The notes beneath the pieces are model-generated. The model saw only the letters and a program-made list of their open reading frames with translations, did not search any database and was not told the DNA's origin. From Plantago ovata (lineage: Eukaryota > Streptophyta > Magnoliopsida > Lamiales > Plantaginaceae), in the NCBI GenBank assembly GCA_028274465.1, contig CM051456.1, positions 82,942,753-83,006,752 of the forward strand: DNA of 64,000 nt. The letters are read 5' to 3'. The position numbers and the translations under genes are program-made. This document shows, piece after piece, positions 44,880 to 56,876 of the stretch; the stretch's first letter is position 1, and every line of letters begins with the position of its first letter.

Positions 44880-44979
44880 NNNNNNNNNNNNNNNNNNNNN
44901 NNNNNNNNNNNNNNNNNNNNNNNNNNNNNNNNNNNNNNNNNNNNNNNNNNNNNNNNNNNNNNNNNNNNNNNNNNNNNNN
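44880..44979. other. Assembly gap of 100 N
   Basis: Exactly 100 N, the usual placeholder for a gap of unknown size. The flanks overlap in content by about 7.2 kb, so the true gap is probably negative (contigs overlap). Confidence 0.98.
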
Positions 44980-47081
44980 AAGTCCTTCGGTAGATGTCTA
45001 CACGGCAGGTAGCTTGGTCACGAATACCGTCGCCCCAAGAAGGACGAAAACATATCCCATCCAGGTTGTAGACGCACGGGCATACACTACAAAATTGGTG
45101 TAAACAGAAGCTTAGCTTCACCCATCTTGACCAATACGTTCTTCACACGCCTTGGGTCTCACAAGGACCATCCGCCACTTGGACAATAGCTTATGCTCTG
45201 ATAGTTTTCAAGGCTACTCTTCTCAACAATTCATAGGGGAGCACATTAGAGTCGGGATCCGTGTCTAGTGTGTGGCACGAACATCTTCAAGTTCACCAAT
45301 CCCGACCTTAACATCGGAAACTTGAGGGAGTGGCTCGGGATCCTCTTGCTCCTCTTCACTCTCGTCCAAACCCAGACGGATCCTTTCTCTTCTTCTTGGC
45401 TAGTGGAGGTTCTTCCTTCTGCAACACTCGCACTTAGCAACCTTTTGATGGTGATTTCAATAGTAGATCACCCACCAAGGTAATGGACATCGACTTTCAG
45501 TGTCGCTAGGCAGCTTGCCTTGCTCCCTACTTGCTCCTCTGTCGATCAACTCTTGCATCTTTTGTTGGGCAAGCCTAGTGCTCTCTTCCAATCGATCAAG
45601 TCTCGCCCGTTTCTCAGACTCTTCTTCATAACGTTTGAGAAAATTTGGGTGGATCAACCATCTTTTGCAAGTTCTCCATAGTTGAGCCGACTTCGACTTC
45701 GCTTTTGCTCTTCGGAGCGGGGTTTCGCAGTGGTCATTACCCTAGTTAAGCCTACTACGGTCTGGTTAGGGCCATAAGTTTGCTAGCGATGCATATCCTT
45801 GATTGTTTCGGAACCTCTTCTCCAAAATCCACCTCGAGGATCCCTCCATCTTGTACGTAGATAGCTTCTTGAGTACCAAACTCGTAGAAAAAGCTTCCTC
45901 TTCGCTCCTTGAGCCAGTTGCCATCATCATACGTAAGCTCCCGATCTACACATTGAGCCCCATGCCCATAGTTTTGTATTCGGCCACATTCGTTGGAACG
46001 TGGACAGAGTTGTTCTAGTGGCGCTCTCCTTAGGACTTTGCTCAATTCGTTGGTAAAGCACTCGAATTGATCCCCATTCCCCCTATACAAGGGGCTTCTT
46101 GAGTAGGTGGAGCTTCAAGTCCCAGTCTCCAACGATTGCCCTTGGTCCTTGAACTGCGAACCCTTAGCAAGCCTTTCGAAAACTGCCCAGACGGCTTCTG
46201 CGGTTTTCCTCAAAATATTGCCATGCATTGGAAGTCCACCACTTGTTGGTCTCGAAGTTTAGTGTCATTGTAGAAGTGTTGGACTAGGTCCGAAATCTCA
46301 AAACCATGGTGAGGGCCTAGTTCGTAGATCTTGGAACCTCTCAAACGCGTGGTGTAGATGGTCTATCATAGTCTGTTTGAATCCAGTTGATTTGCGCCTA
46401 AAGCGCGGTAGTCAAGGTGTGAGGGAATATTTTCCATGAAAGCTGAAAAAACCTTCTCCCCAAGTGTCCAGCAAGCCTGCTGGTAGAGAACTCAACCACG
46501 ACTTGGCTCTGTCGCCAAGCCCAATAGCAAAACCCTTCATCCTCAACTCATCCGTTGTTATTTCAGCTCCGGGTCGTGGGAGTTGGTTGACGAAATCATC
46601 GATATCGTGCAAGTACCCCATCACATCTTCCCTTGCTAAAGCCATAGAACCTCGTAAGTTGTTGGAATGCGTGGTTCTTGATTTCCAGATCTTGAGTTGC
46701 AGACGAAAGAACAATCGCGTTCCCCTCATAGATCCTTGGAGGGTTGAACCCATGTTTCAGTGGTCTAGCTTCTGCCATTCCGTCGATTTCCTTGAAAAGA
46801 TTGTGTAGATTCAGAGAAATCGGTATCCTCTATTTCCTCTAGTTCCAGCCTTTGAGTAGTCGCTTCTTTGGTGGTAGACTCTGTCGATCTCAGCAATTGA
46901 ATCAGCAAGCGGTGTTCCCTTTAGATCGTGTATGTGGCATAAACTATCTGTAACAAACTAGGAAACAATGTTAGAGAGAAAATAGGAAAACTAAAAACTA
47001 CTAGAACTAGGAATTGAATGCTGAAAATATAAACAAATTAAACAGAAAAAAGAAGTATAGTCCCCGGCAACGGCGCCAATT
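44980..47081 (-). pseudogene. Gypsy C gag-PR, second drawing at the right contig start
   Basis: Same order and content as 37709-39817: protease, linker, knuckle, gag core (PRPGAEITTDELRMKGFA, SLPAGLLDTW), leader and primer site. It has a high density of scattered short differences from the first drawing, especially in its first 2 kb. This fits an unpolished contig end, not an aged copy. I do not count it as a separate element. Confidence 0.75.
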
Positions 47082-48342
47082 TGATGAACGTGGGATTGTC
47101 GGGTCCCAGTTAATCAAATAAATTTGTATTTAGCCAAAGGCAATTCACAACTACAACGAAAACCGTAGTGTAGCAGCAGAATAACCTCGAGTGTCGATCT
47201 CTAAGGACTATAACTAGCTTTATCTAATTTAACTTGAGAATATAAACAACAGACGACTTAGCAAAGGTTTTTCTTAACAGATAATGGAGATTGGTGATAG
47301 TATGGTCATTCAAAGCATAATGGGTTAATAATCATGCATAAATTCCTCGGTCTTGCATGGAGATCTTTGATCAATGAATTGTCCTGTTGCAATTATTCAA
47401 CACTACGAAGATATAGATTTAGATAGATCAAAAGATCAATGAATTGTCCAATTGTGTTCAATAATTATTCAACACTACGAAGATAGAGATTTAGATAGAT
47501 CAAAGAAATAAAGCAATAACTCAGAGTATAATGCGCGATATAGCCATTAGCATAATTATCAACCCTTCGCTAAGAAATCACATACTATCACCAACGAGAA
47601 GTTTCGCTACTCATAGTTGTCATGCAATCAATAGAAATCATACCACGAATGAATGAAAACATGATGAAAGATATACAAAAATAAGTAGAAAAACTGTAAG
47701 ATACAATGTTACCGAAGGTTGTCAATCTCCGAAGAATCGCGACCTTACAAGCTCCAAACTGCTAAGAAAAAGTATCTCCTAAGCTAATAACCCCAGAACA
47801 GGCTCTGGGAAATTCCTACCTAAAACTACAGAGAAAGGTGTGAGAAAAGGTCTGGAAAAGTATGAAAAATGGAGAAAAACTAAGCAACTATATATAGGCT
47901 TCGAATTGTGTGGGGCGAAGGGTCCCACACACCGGGCGATTCGCCTACTGTGGGGCGATTCGCCCCACATCCCGGGCGACTCGCCCGGGAGTAATTTTCG
48001 GTCCAGAACGCGTTTTCGACGCGTTTTTGGATTTCATCCCCTTTCGGACTCGGTTTCTGACTTCTAGTGGCCTTCTAGCCTCCAGATTCGACCCCTAGAC
48101 TTCAAATCCTATCCGGAATCTTTCAGATACTCCAAATAGGCTTCTGGAACACCAATTCCTTGTCTACTTCAATATAATTGCCCGGAAAACATCGTTTTTC
48201 AACCAAAACCTGTAAAATAAAAGCTAAAGGGAAACGTGACACTATTCTAATAAAATGCACTAAAATATAGCTAAATTAACATAGAGGATAGCTAAAATAG
48301 GTGAAAAATACTTAAGTGAAAGTGTAAAATACACATTCATCA
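47082..48342 (-). repeat. 5' LTR of gypsy C, second drawing
   Basis: 1261 bp, almost identical to 39818-41075, with the same palindrome cluster (about 47905-47992) and the same GTTTG flank (48343-48347). Confidence 0.85.
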
Positions 48343-48347
48343 GTTTG

Positions 48348-51191
48348 CAATGCATGTCAGCAAGGAAAGCAAACCAAAACTTCTTTCAAGAACAAGGCAG
48401 TACCGTCAACTACAAAACCTTTACAACTCTTGCACATGGACATGTTTGAATCTTTTTCAACAAGCTATGCTGGCAAGAATTATGGTCTGGTGGTGGTAGA
48501 TGACTATTCAAGATTCACTTGGGTAGTATTTATCAAACACAAGTCTAAAACAAGGACTGAAATACCTAACTTGCTGAACAAGCTCGAAGTCATGAAAGAT
48601 GACAAGGTAAAAGTCATAAGAACAGACCATGGTACTGAGTTTGTAAACCAGTACATAACTGAATATTGCACCTCAAAAGGCATACAACATCAGTTATCCT
48701 CAGTAAGGACAACTCAACAAAATGGTGTTGCTGAAAGGAAGAATCGTACCCTTAAGGAAGTAGCTAGAACGATGCTTGCTGACACTGAAATAAGAGAAGC
48801 TTATTGGGTTGAAGCGATTAATACCGCCTGCTATACTCAAAATAGATGCTTGATAACTAAGGAATACAACAAAACTCCCTATGAGTTATTTGTTGGAAGA
48901 CCTCCTAACATCACCCATCTAAGAGTATTTCGTTGCAAATGCTTTGTTCTTAATAATTGTAGAGAATACTTAAGAACATTTCAACCAAAGGCAGACGAAG
49001 CGATATTTCTTGGCTACTTCTTGCATAGTAAACCTTATAGAGTTTACCACAAAAAGACACAAAAGGTCGAAGAATCAGTGCATGTTGTATTCTATGAAAA
49101 ATCACAAGGAGTCCCTGGTGAAGAAGAAATATCAGAATGTATGAAGAAATTACTCATACACGAGCAAAAAACTGAATCTGATGCTAGAAATATCAAATCA
49201 ATTGAACTAAATGATGATTCTGACAATGACACTCCTTACCCAAGTCATGACAAGATAAATATAGCTTATGATAAAGAATTTTCGGCTAAAGACGCGGTTG
49301 CTCCAGATGTTGTTGAAACTACGCAACTTCCTGTGTCTGCTGACGAGTTACCTCAAACCAGCAATGTTGAACAAGCAGTTGCTGATGAACCAATTTCAGT
49401 AGAGACACAACTAGATACCAGTAGTACTGAACAAGTACATGCTGAAGAGTCACATGCTAAAACGCAAATTTATCCAGATCCAAATAGCAGAAAACCTGTT
49501 AATAAGTGGATTAGAGATCATCCCTCTACGGATATGATTGGTGATATTGACAAACGCCAAGTGACTAGATCCAAAGTATCTACTAATCAAGAACTTGTTG
49601 AAGAAGCAAACGTTATTGAAGTAGAAGCTTTGTTCTCTTGCTTTGTTTCAGAAATTGAACCCAAGACCATAGAAGGAGCTTTAAAGCATTCTCAATGGAT
49701 CAAGGCAATGCAAGAAGAACTGGATCAATTTGAAAGGAACAAAGTCTGGAAACTTGTACCCCTTGCTGAAGGAAAGAAAGCAATTGGTACAAAGTGGGTG
49801 TTCAGGAACAAGCTGAGTGTGTCTGGAGAAGTAACAAGGAACAAAGCACGTTTAGTTGCTCAAGGTTACTGTCAGACTGAAGGATTGGACTATGATGTGT
49901 CTTATGCACCAGTCGCAAGATTGGATGCTATTAGACTCTTCTTAGCCTTTGCTGCTCACAATGACTTCATTGTTTATCAAATGGATGTTAAAAGTGCATT
50001 CCTAAATGGTGAACTTGCTGAAGAAGTCTACCTAGAACAACCCATGGCTTTGAACTTCCCTCAGAAACCAAGATGGTATACAAGCTTCAGAAAGCTGTAT
50101 ATGGTCTAAAGCAAGCACCAAGAGCTTGGTATGATACTTTAGCTAAGTTCTTGCTGGGTAATGGTTTCAAGAATGGTGAAGTTGACAAAACCTTATTTAC
50201 CATGAACCATGATGGTAAAATACTCTTAGTCCAGATTTACGTGGATGACATAATATTTGGATCTAAGGACAAGAAACTTTGTGATGATTTTGCCAAACTC
50301 ATGACAAACAAGTTTGAAATGAGTATGATGGGCAAATTGAATTATTTCCTAGGATTGCAAGTCAAGCAACTCAAGGATGGAATATTCATAAATCAAGCAA
50401 AGTATGCAAAGGAAATACTCATAAAGTTCAGGATCAAAGAGGAAGAAAAACCTGAAAAGATCCCCATGAGCGTTGGTACCAAATTGAGCTATACTAAACA
50501 AGATAAAAGTGTTGATGAACACAAGTATAGGAAGCTCTTTTGTTCCTTGCTGTATTTAACATCAAGTATACCTGACATTCAGTATGTTGTTTGTGTGTGT
50601 GCAAGATTCCAATCTGATCCAAGAGAATCACACTACAAAAAGGCACTTAAGATACTGAAATATGTCAAAGGTACAGTCAATGTTGGATTATGGTATCCAA
50701 AAGATTCTGGATTGGAATTGGTTGGTTATTCTGATGCTGATCATGGAGGATCAACTCTTGATAGAAAAAGTACTTCTGGAACTTGTCAGTTTCTAGGTAC
50801 AAGATTAATATCATGGTTCAACAAGAAGCAAACCTGTGTTGCCACCAATTCATCCACTGAATCTGAATACATTGTGGCTGGTTGTTGCATGGCTCAAATC
50901 CTATGGATTCAACAACGATTAAGAGATTATGGTATTTCTACAGAGAAAACACCAAATTTTTGTGATAATACAAGTGCTATTGCTATCACGCAAAATCCTA
51001 AGTTCCACTCAAGGACAAAGCACATTGATATTAGAAATCATTTCATTAGAGATCATCTGGAAAAAGGAGACATTGAGGTTGTAAAAGTAGGTACTGATGA
51101 TCAACTTGCTGACATCTTTACCAAGCTCCTACTGGATAATAGGTTCGCAATGCTAAGATATAACCTTCGATTGATTCAACTACCTCAATAA
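48348..51191 (+). pseudogene. S2 pol, right-contig drawing (better copy)
   Basis: Integrase core from about 48430 ([29 protein letters not shown]), integrase tail, acidic linker, RT ([13 protein letters not shown], then YVDDIIFGS near 50238), and RNase H ([27 protein letters not shown]). It ends at 51191 with the QLADIFTKLL tail. It continues the zinc region cut at 33280. Two long open stretches remain, so the copy is only lightly broken. Divergence from S1 and S4 is low, as expected of one family. Confidence 0.85.
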
Positions 51192-52177
51192 AAAGGGATA
51201 CATTTGGTGGATGCTGAAACAAGTATTCAGCAAGCCAATGTTTACTTAAAGGTTATGTGTTTCTTACAAAGTCCCTTCCACTGACTTCTCTAAAAAGAAA
51301 TTGCTGTAAACAAAAATGTTTGCTGAAACAGGCATTCAACAAGTAATTCTTTCAAACCGGGTATTTGTTAGGAAACTTGATCATTTGCTAAGACGGGAAC
51401 TCAGTAAGAAAACAACAAAGATTGCTGAAACTGGCATTCAGACAATCAACGATAATGAAACAGGTATTCAAGTATTAAAAAACAAAATTGAGACGGGAAC
51501 TCAGCAAAGAGCAAAAATACTTCTCAGATTTTACCTAAGAATATCTCAATATAAAAAGAATTTGCTGAGATGGGAACTCAGAAATATCTTTTACCCTAAA
51601 GAAAAATGAGATATTTGATTAAGGGGGAATTTTCAGCAAATACAAGGCTTGTTACTTGAAAAGGTAATTGCTAAGTCAGATTGAATAAAATAGCTGAAAA
51701 GATTCTTCTGTACTTCAGCAAGCAATTAGCGTTGGAGTAAAAGAGATCAAATCCCGTGAATCAAGGTAAAATCAATTTGTGACGTTAATCATAGCACAGA
51801 ATAAACTCGCTATAAATCATGACATGAAATACAATCGTGACCATTGATTTTAAAGCAGTTGATGATCCAACGGTTAATATTACAAAGAGAAAGTATGCTC
51901 TGACAGTTTTGTGTTAGTGGTCAACTACGCATTTAATGCAAAGGCTCCACTAACTCAATGAATCTCTGTTTTACCCTTGCTTAGAACTCAAAACCATTGA
52001 GCTTCTCACATAACATAGATACTATATAAATGAAGAGTTAGAGAAAGAAAAAATTCTTTAATTCACATTTCCTTTCTCTGCAAAAATTTCTAGCCTGTGC
52101 TCTGAATTACTGTACCTCCGGTCAAAAAGAAAAGTCTCCTTTTCGTACACTCTCAAGCATTACCTACTATATAAGAG
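51192..52177 (+). promoter_or_regulatory. S2 hairpin array, polypurine-like site and TATA leader
   Basis: Seven hairpin units (51211-51584), AAGGGGGAA at 51621-51629, TATATAAA at 52023-52030 and the ATG of the extra ORF at 52178. Every part matches S1 2768-3678 in order and spacing. No other gene is seen here. Confidence 0.65.
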
Positions 52178-52872
52178 ATGGCTCCCAAGAGACAATCATC
52201 AAAGACCACAAAATCCTCAAAGGAAGACAATGCTGGAAAAAGCACTGCTCCTATTCCGGCTGAAACTCCGGTGAAAATCGTGTTGGCTAATAACCGTATT
52301 ACCGAAAGACCCATGCCTCCTGCATATCTTGACACTGCAAAGTGTGAACAGATGATGCAATGGGGAGGTTTTGCAAAATACAAGTATATCAAATACTTCT
52401 ATGAACAAGATTTGAACGAAGAAAACGTAGAGGCGTTGAATTACATAAATCAACAAGGCCTACTTTTCTTCATTACTACTCGCACTAAGAAAGTGAGCAT
52501 GCTGGACACTATGGAATTCTTCAACAATGCAGAAATCCAAACCCTTACTGATGGACAAGGAGTCACTGAAAAAGTGATTTCTACCACAGTTCAAGGAGAG
52601 CAAATCATCCTGAAATGGATTGATTTAGCTAACATCTTTCAGATTCCAACTACTGGAACTGAAGATGACATGACTGCCACTAATGAAGAAATTGAAGCCT
52701 TCTACAGTGATGTCAGAAATGAAAGGATGAAGAAACGAGAGATTGCTCCCTTGACTTGGAATAAGCACGTAAAGAGGAAGTATCTCTGCTATTCACTTGG
52801 TCTAGGAGCTCTGCTACTCATCAAAGTTCTTGACTCCCAAGTTGGAGGAATTGACCAAGTAGGCCTGAGAAG
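52178..52872 (+). pseudogene. S2 post-pol extra ORF, N-terminal part (fossil)
   Basis: MAPKRQSSK start, basic head, then AYLDTAKCEQMMQWGGFAK, IKYFYEQ, VSMLDTMEFFNNAEIQTLTDGQG, WIDLANIFQIPTTG, EIEAFYSDVRNERMKK and DSQVGGIDQVGLR. It is co-linear with S1 3679-4380 and open over about 230 codons, which shows the protein nature of the block. LTR sequence follows directly. Function is unknown. Confidence 0.7.
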
Positions 52873-53966
52873 TTGGCTCCAACGTTCACATTTGAAATTG
52901 ATTCAAATGAACATTAAATGCAAAGTAGGCACGCGAAGAACATGAGGACAAGAAGACAAATGAAGGACGCTGCTGAAAGTACAAAAGCAAGATAGTGACA
53001 TCTTAAGGTGCAAAGCCTTAGAATTTGGAATTGAAACGGCTTTCTTGATACACTATAGATAGAGGTCATCTGGCAAAGAGTAGAAGTGTGTCAACAACGT
53101 GATCAAACTCTCACTTGTGCTTTAAACACTCAAAACCTTCTATACTCTTTACTGCGTATTGATCTGTTCCAAGACTTAAGCTTGAAACAAAAGCTACCTG
53201 TGAAGAAGTAGAACATTCACGGCTAAGAAATTAGTTAAGTGTTCTTTCTTTTGAACAAGAACAAGTCTTGACACCAGAAACAACTTAACTTGCTTACTGA
53301 AAAGTATTACAAGATGTGTTTCTTTAGATAACTTGTTATAGCTGAAAAGTTGTATTCAAGTGATCTCATCCCAAACCTCTCTAACTGATAAACACCTTTT
53401 TTCAGGCGTGAAATTCAGGGGGAATTAATCAAGCATTGTGTTGCAGATTATAATTCTCAAGTTTGGTGGAGAACAAGGTTACAGTTCTCTAGTTAGGTTG
53501 GAAACGAAGCCAGTGTGCTTTGGTTTCTGAAGAATCTTTATTGATAGGATTTGTAAGGAACCTCACATCTTATCTTAGTGGATTCAGTCCTAGAAAGGAC
53601 AAAGTGGATTAGTTGAGAGATTACATCACTCTCAGATACCACTATAAAAGTGTTTGTGTGATTTACTTTACCGCATTTAGTTTTCAGCAAGCTACACTTA
53701 TTGTACACTGTCACTCTGCTCACTTGCTGAAACTAGCACTATCTAAAAAGAACCCATTGTATAAAGTCTTTCGAAATCTGTTTTTAAAGTACCAATAAAC
53801 TCGTTACTGAAAAGTAACAAGTACTTGCTGAGAAAGTTAAGTACCAGCAAACTCATTACTGAAAAGTAATAAGCACTTGCTGAGAAAGTTTTAAACGACG
53901 AAAAGTTTGAAAAGACTATTCACCCCCCCCCCTCTAGTCTTTTCTTGTTGTTTAAAGGGACCAACA
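52873..53966 (+). repeat. Partial 3' LTR of S2
   Basis: The inner and 3' part of a Sirevirus LTR, from the GGCTCCAACGTTCAC region through the C-run hairpin (about 53890-53952) to ACCAACA. The family's 5' LTR portion is not present here. RT sequence of another Sirevirus (S3) follows at 53967, so S2 inserted into S3. Confidence 0.82.
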
Positions 53967-54798
53967 ATTCCTAAATGGTGAACTTGCTGAAGAATTCTAT
54001 CAAGAACAACCCCCAGGCTAACTTCCCTCAGAAATCAAGATGGTATAAAAGCTTCAGAAAGCTGTATATGGTCTAAAGCAAGCACCTAGAGCTTGGTATG
54101 ATACCTTAGTTAAGTTCTTGCTGGATAATGGTTTCAAGAAAGGTGATGTTGATAAAACCTAATTTACCATAAACCATGATGGTAAAATACTCTTAGTCCA
54201 CATTTATGTGGATGACATAATTTTTGGATCTAAGGACAAGCAACTTTGTGATGATTTTGCTAAGCTCATGACTAACAAGTTTGAAATGAGCATGATGAGC
54301 AAATGGAATTATTTCCTAGGTTTGCAACAAGCAACTCAAAGATGGAATATTCATAAATCAAGCAAAGTATGCAAAGGAAATGCTCATAAAGTTAAGGATC
54401 AATGAGGAAGAGAAATCTGAAAAGATCCCTATGAGTGTTGGTACCAAATTGGGCTATACTAAAGAAGACAAAAGTGTGGATGAACACATGTATAGGAAGC
54501 TCATTGGTTCCTTGCTGTATTTAACAGCAAGTAGGCCTGACATTCAGTATTCAGTTTGTTTGTGTGCAAGATTTCAATCTGATCCTAGAGAATCACACTA
54601 CAAGAAAGCTCTCAAAATACTGAAATATGTAAAAGGTACAGTTAATGTTGGATTATGGTATCCAAAGACATCTGGATTAGAATTGGTTGGTTATTCAGAT
54701 GTTGACCATGGTGGATCAACTCTTGATCCAAAAAGTACCTTTGGAACTTGTCAGTTTCTAGGTACAAGATTAATTTCATGGTTCAGCAAGAAGCAAAT
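53967..54798 (+). pseudogene. S3 Sirevirus pol fragment: RT and RNase H (fossil)
   Basis: RT from the FLNGELAEE region through the [10 protein letters not shown] box (about 54210) to the connection, then the start of RNase H ([20 protein letters not shown]). It is bounded on both sides by LTR sequence. The remaining parts of S3 cannot be assigned. It is a broken fragment. Confidence 0.8.
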
Positions 54799-56368
54799 TG
54801 TTGGTCCCTTTAAACAACAAGAAAAGACTAGAGAGGGGGGGGGGGTGAATAGTCTTTTCAAACTTTCGTCGTTTAAAAACTTTCTCAGCAAGGGCTTATT
54901 ACTTTCAGTAATGAGTTTGTTGATACTTAACTTTCCTAGCAAGCACTAGTTACTTTTCAGTAACGAGTTTTACTGATACTTAAAATCAGAGAGCAGAAGT
55001 CTTTGTACAATAAGTGCTTTGTCAGTAAGTGATAGTTTCAGCAAGTGAACAGAATGACAATGTACATATGGATATGCTTTGCTTAAAACTAAATGCAGTA
55101 ACTAAATCACACAAACACTTTTATAGTGGTATCTGAGAGTGGCGTAATCTCTCAACTAATCCACTTTGTCCTTTCTATGACTGAATCCACTAAGATAAGT
55201 ATGAGGTTCCCTACAACACCTATCTAGAGCGATTCGACAGAAACCAAAGCACACTTGCTTCGTTTCCAACCTAACTAGAGAACGAAACCTTGTTCTCCAC
55301 CAAACTTGGGACTTATAATCAGCAACACTATGCTTGATTAAGTTCCCCCTGAATTTCACGCCTGAAAGGGTGTTTTTCAGTTAGAGAGGTTTGGGATGAG
55401 ATAACTTGATTATAACTTACTCAGCAACAACCAGTAATCTAAGAAACAAAACTTTGAATACTTTGCAGTAAACAAGTTTGATTGTTTCTGGTGTCAAGAC
55501 TTGTTCTTGTTCGAAAGAAAGAACACTTAACTAATTTCTTAGCCGTGTATGTTCTACTTCTCACAAGTAGCTTTTTCAAGCTTTAAGTCTTGGAACGGAT
55601 CAATGGCAGTAAAGAGTATTGAAGGGTATGTGAGTTTAAGCACAAATGAGAGTTTGATCACGTTGTTGACACACTTCAACTCTTTGCCGGATGACCTCTA
55701 TTTATAGTGAATCAAGGGAGCAGTTTGAATTTCAAGTTCTAAGGCTTTGTTCCTTAAGATGTCACTGTCTTGCTTTTGTACTTTCAGCAGCATCCTTTAT
55801 TTGTCTTCTAGTCTTCATGTTATTCGTGTGCTTACTTTGCATTTAATGTTCATTTGAATCAAATTCAAATATGAACGGTGGAGCGCAAATGCAAGTACTT
55901 TCAGCAAGGAGGTCACATACGTATTTCAGCAAGTGGTCAGTCTAAGTTTCAGCAAGCACAACCTACTCTGTCGTTTAGATTTTCACTTATGCAAGTTGTT
56001 GCTGAAGTTTCCACTTTCTGAGCAACATGTGCCTTTGTAGATACCAGTCTTCAGAAATCTTCTAGTCTTCAGTTCTTCGAAATCTTCAAGTTTCTGAACG
56101 GTTCTAAATTCTTCAATAGTTTGTTTTGTGTAAACAAAGTACATCATCAACAAATGCTTCAATAGGTTGTTTTTCATTTCAGAAAACAAGATACATCATA
56201 AGCGGTAAAACTAACCTATCTAGCACCTACTCTAAGTCTTCAGCAAACGTTCCTCTTTTATAATGTCCTTAAAATTCTAAATTCCTATGGACGTTAAGAG
56301 TACTAGTTACTGGACTTTCCTTAATTTAGCATGGTTAATTGCTCATCAAAATTACAAGTTTCCTAACA
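54799..56368 (-). repeat. Lone Sirevirus LTR in reverse orientation
   Basis: 1570 bp, the reverse complement of the S1 LTR type (TGTTGGTCCC at the left end, TTTCCTAACA at the right). No primer site or polypurine tract stands next to it. The flanking 5-mers (CAAAT and AAACT) do not match, and the flanks come from different element positions (RNase H on the left, gag on the right). Confidence 0.85.
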
Positions 56369-56871
56369 AAACTGTTAGGAAAAAGGATGTTGTAAAGCAT
56401 TTCGCCAAACAAGTTGCTGAAAAGAAATTTGTTAAGTCAAAGGGTAAGATTACTAAAAGTTATCAGAAGACCTTTGCTGACAAACCTGAATCAAGTAAGG
56501 TTGCTGGGACAAAAGCACAGCATTCTCCGAAAAGTGGACTTGGTTTCAAAACCAAGCAAAGTCAGGAAAGATACTTCAAAGAGATGAATAAAACCAAGCC
56601 TAAGAGTTCTGACAAAACTCAAAACGCTAGGACTAGAAGGAACCTTGCCAGAAAAGACCTTACTGAAAAGTATGTTCAGCAAAAAGGTCAACCGAGCAAG
56701 ACACCACATCAGAAAGTGGATTTGGTTAGCAATAATCAAAATTCTTTCGGCTCAAAACCTTCTAGTTCCTCAGCAAGTAGAAAACAAGTCAAAGTTGAAA
56801 AACTCAAGACTTGGGTTTCCACTGGACGCTTTCTTGAACATGTTAATGGACATCCAATATTGGATAATTAA
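56369..56871 (+). pseudogene. S4 gag C-terminal part (fossil)
   Basis: A Lys-rich gag tail (AKQVAEKKFVKSKGK, GLGFKTKQSQERYFKEM, SSSSASRKQVKVEKLKTW) ending HPILDN at 56871. It matches the S2 gag tail at 32260-32720. The earlier gag is not present after the lone LTR. A TGATTGTGCAG stretch just after it resembles an intron end, also seen in S2. Confidence 0.7.
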
Positions 56872-56876
56872 CTTGT

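Larger units (their letters stand above)
24984..53966 (+). mobile_element. Sirevirus-type element S2, host of S1, E and C
   Basis: Parts in order: gag (24984-26258), element E, gag end, PR and integrase start (32011-33280), gypsy C, then pol, the hairpin array, the leader, part of the extra ORF and part of the 3' LTR (to 53966). The last two parts appear clearly only in the right contig. The stretch 41081-44879 is the duplicate drawing of 48348-52156 across the assembly gap. The 5' end lies left of the window, beyond S1. It is broken, with several breaks and at least one large internal loss. Confidence 0.75.

Noticed and set aside
44980-48342. A fourth, separate gypsy insertion in S2
   Set aside because: Position, target flank GTTTG and content equal those of C, and the block starts exactly at the N gap, so it is counted as the same element drawn twice.
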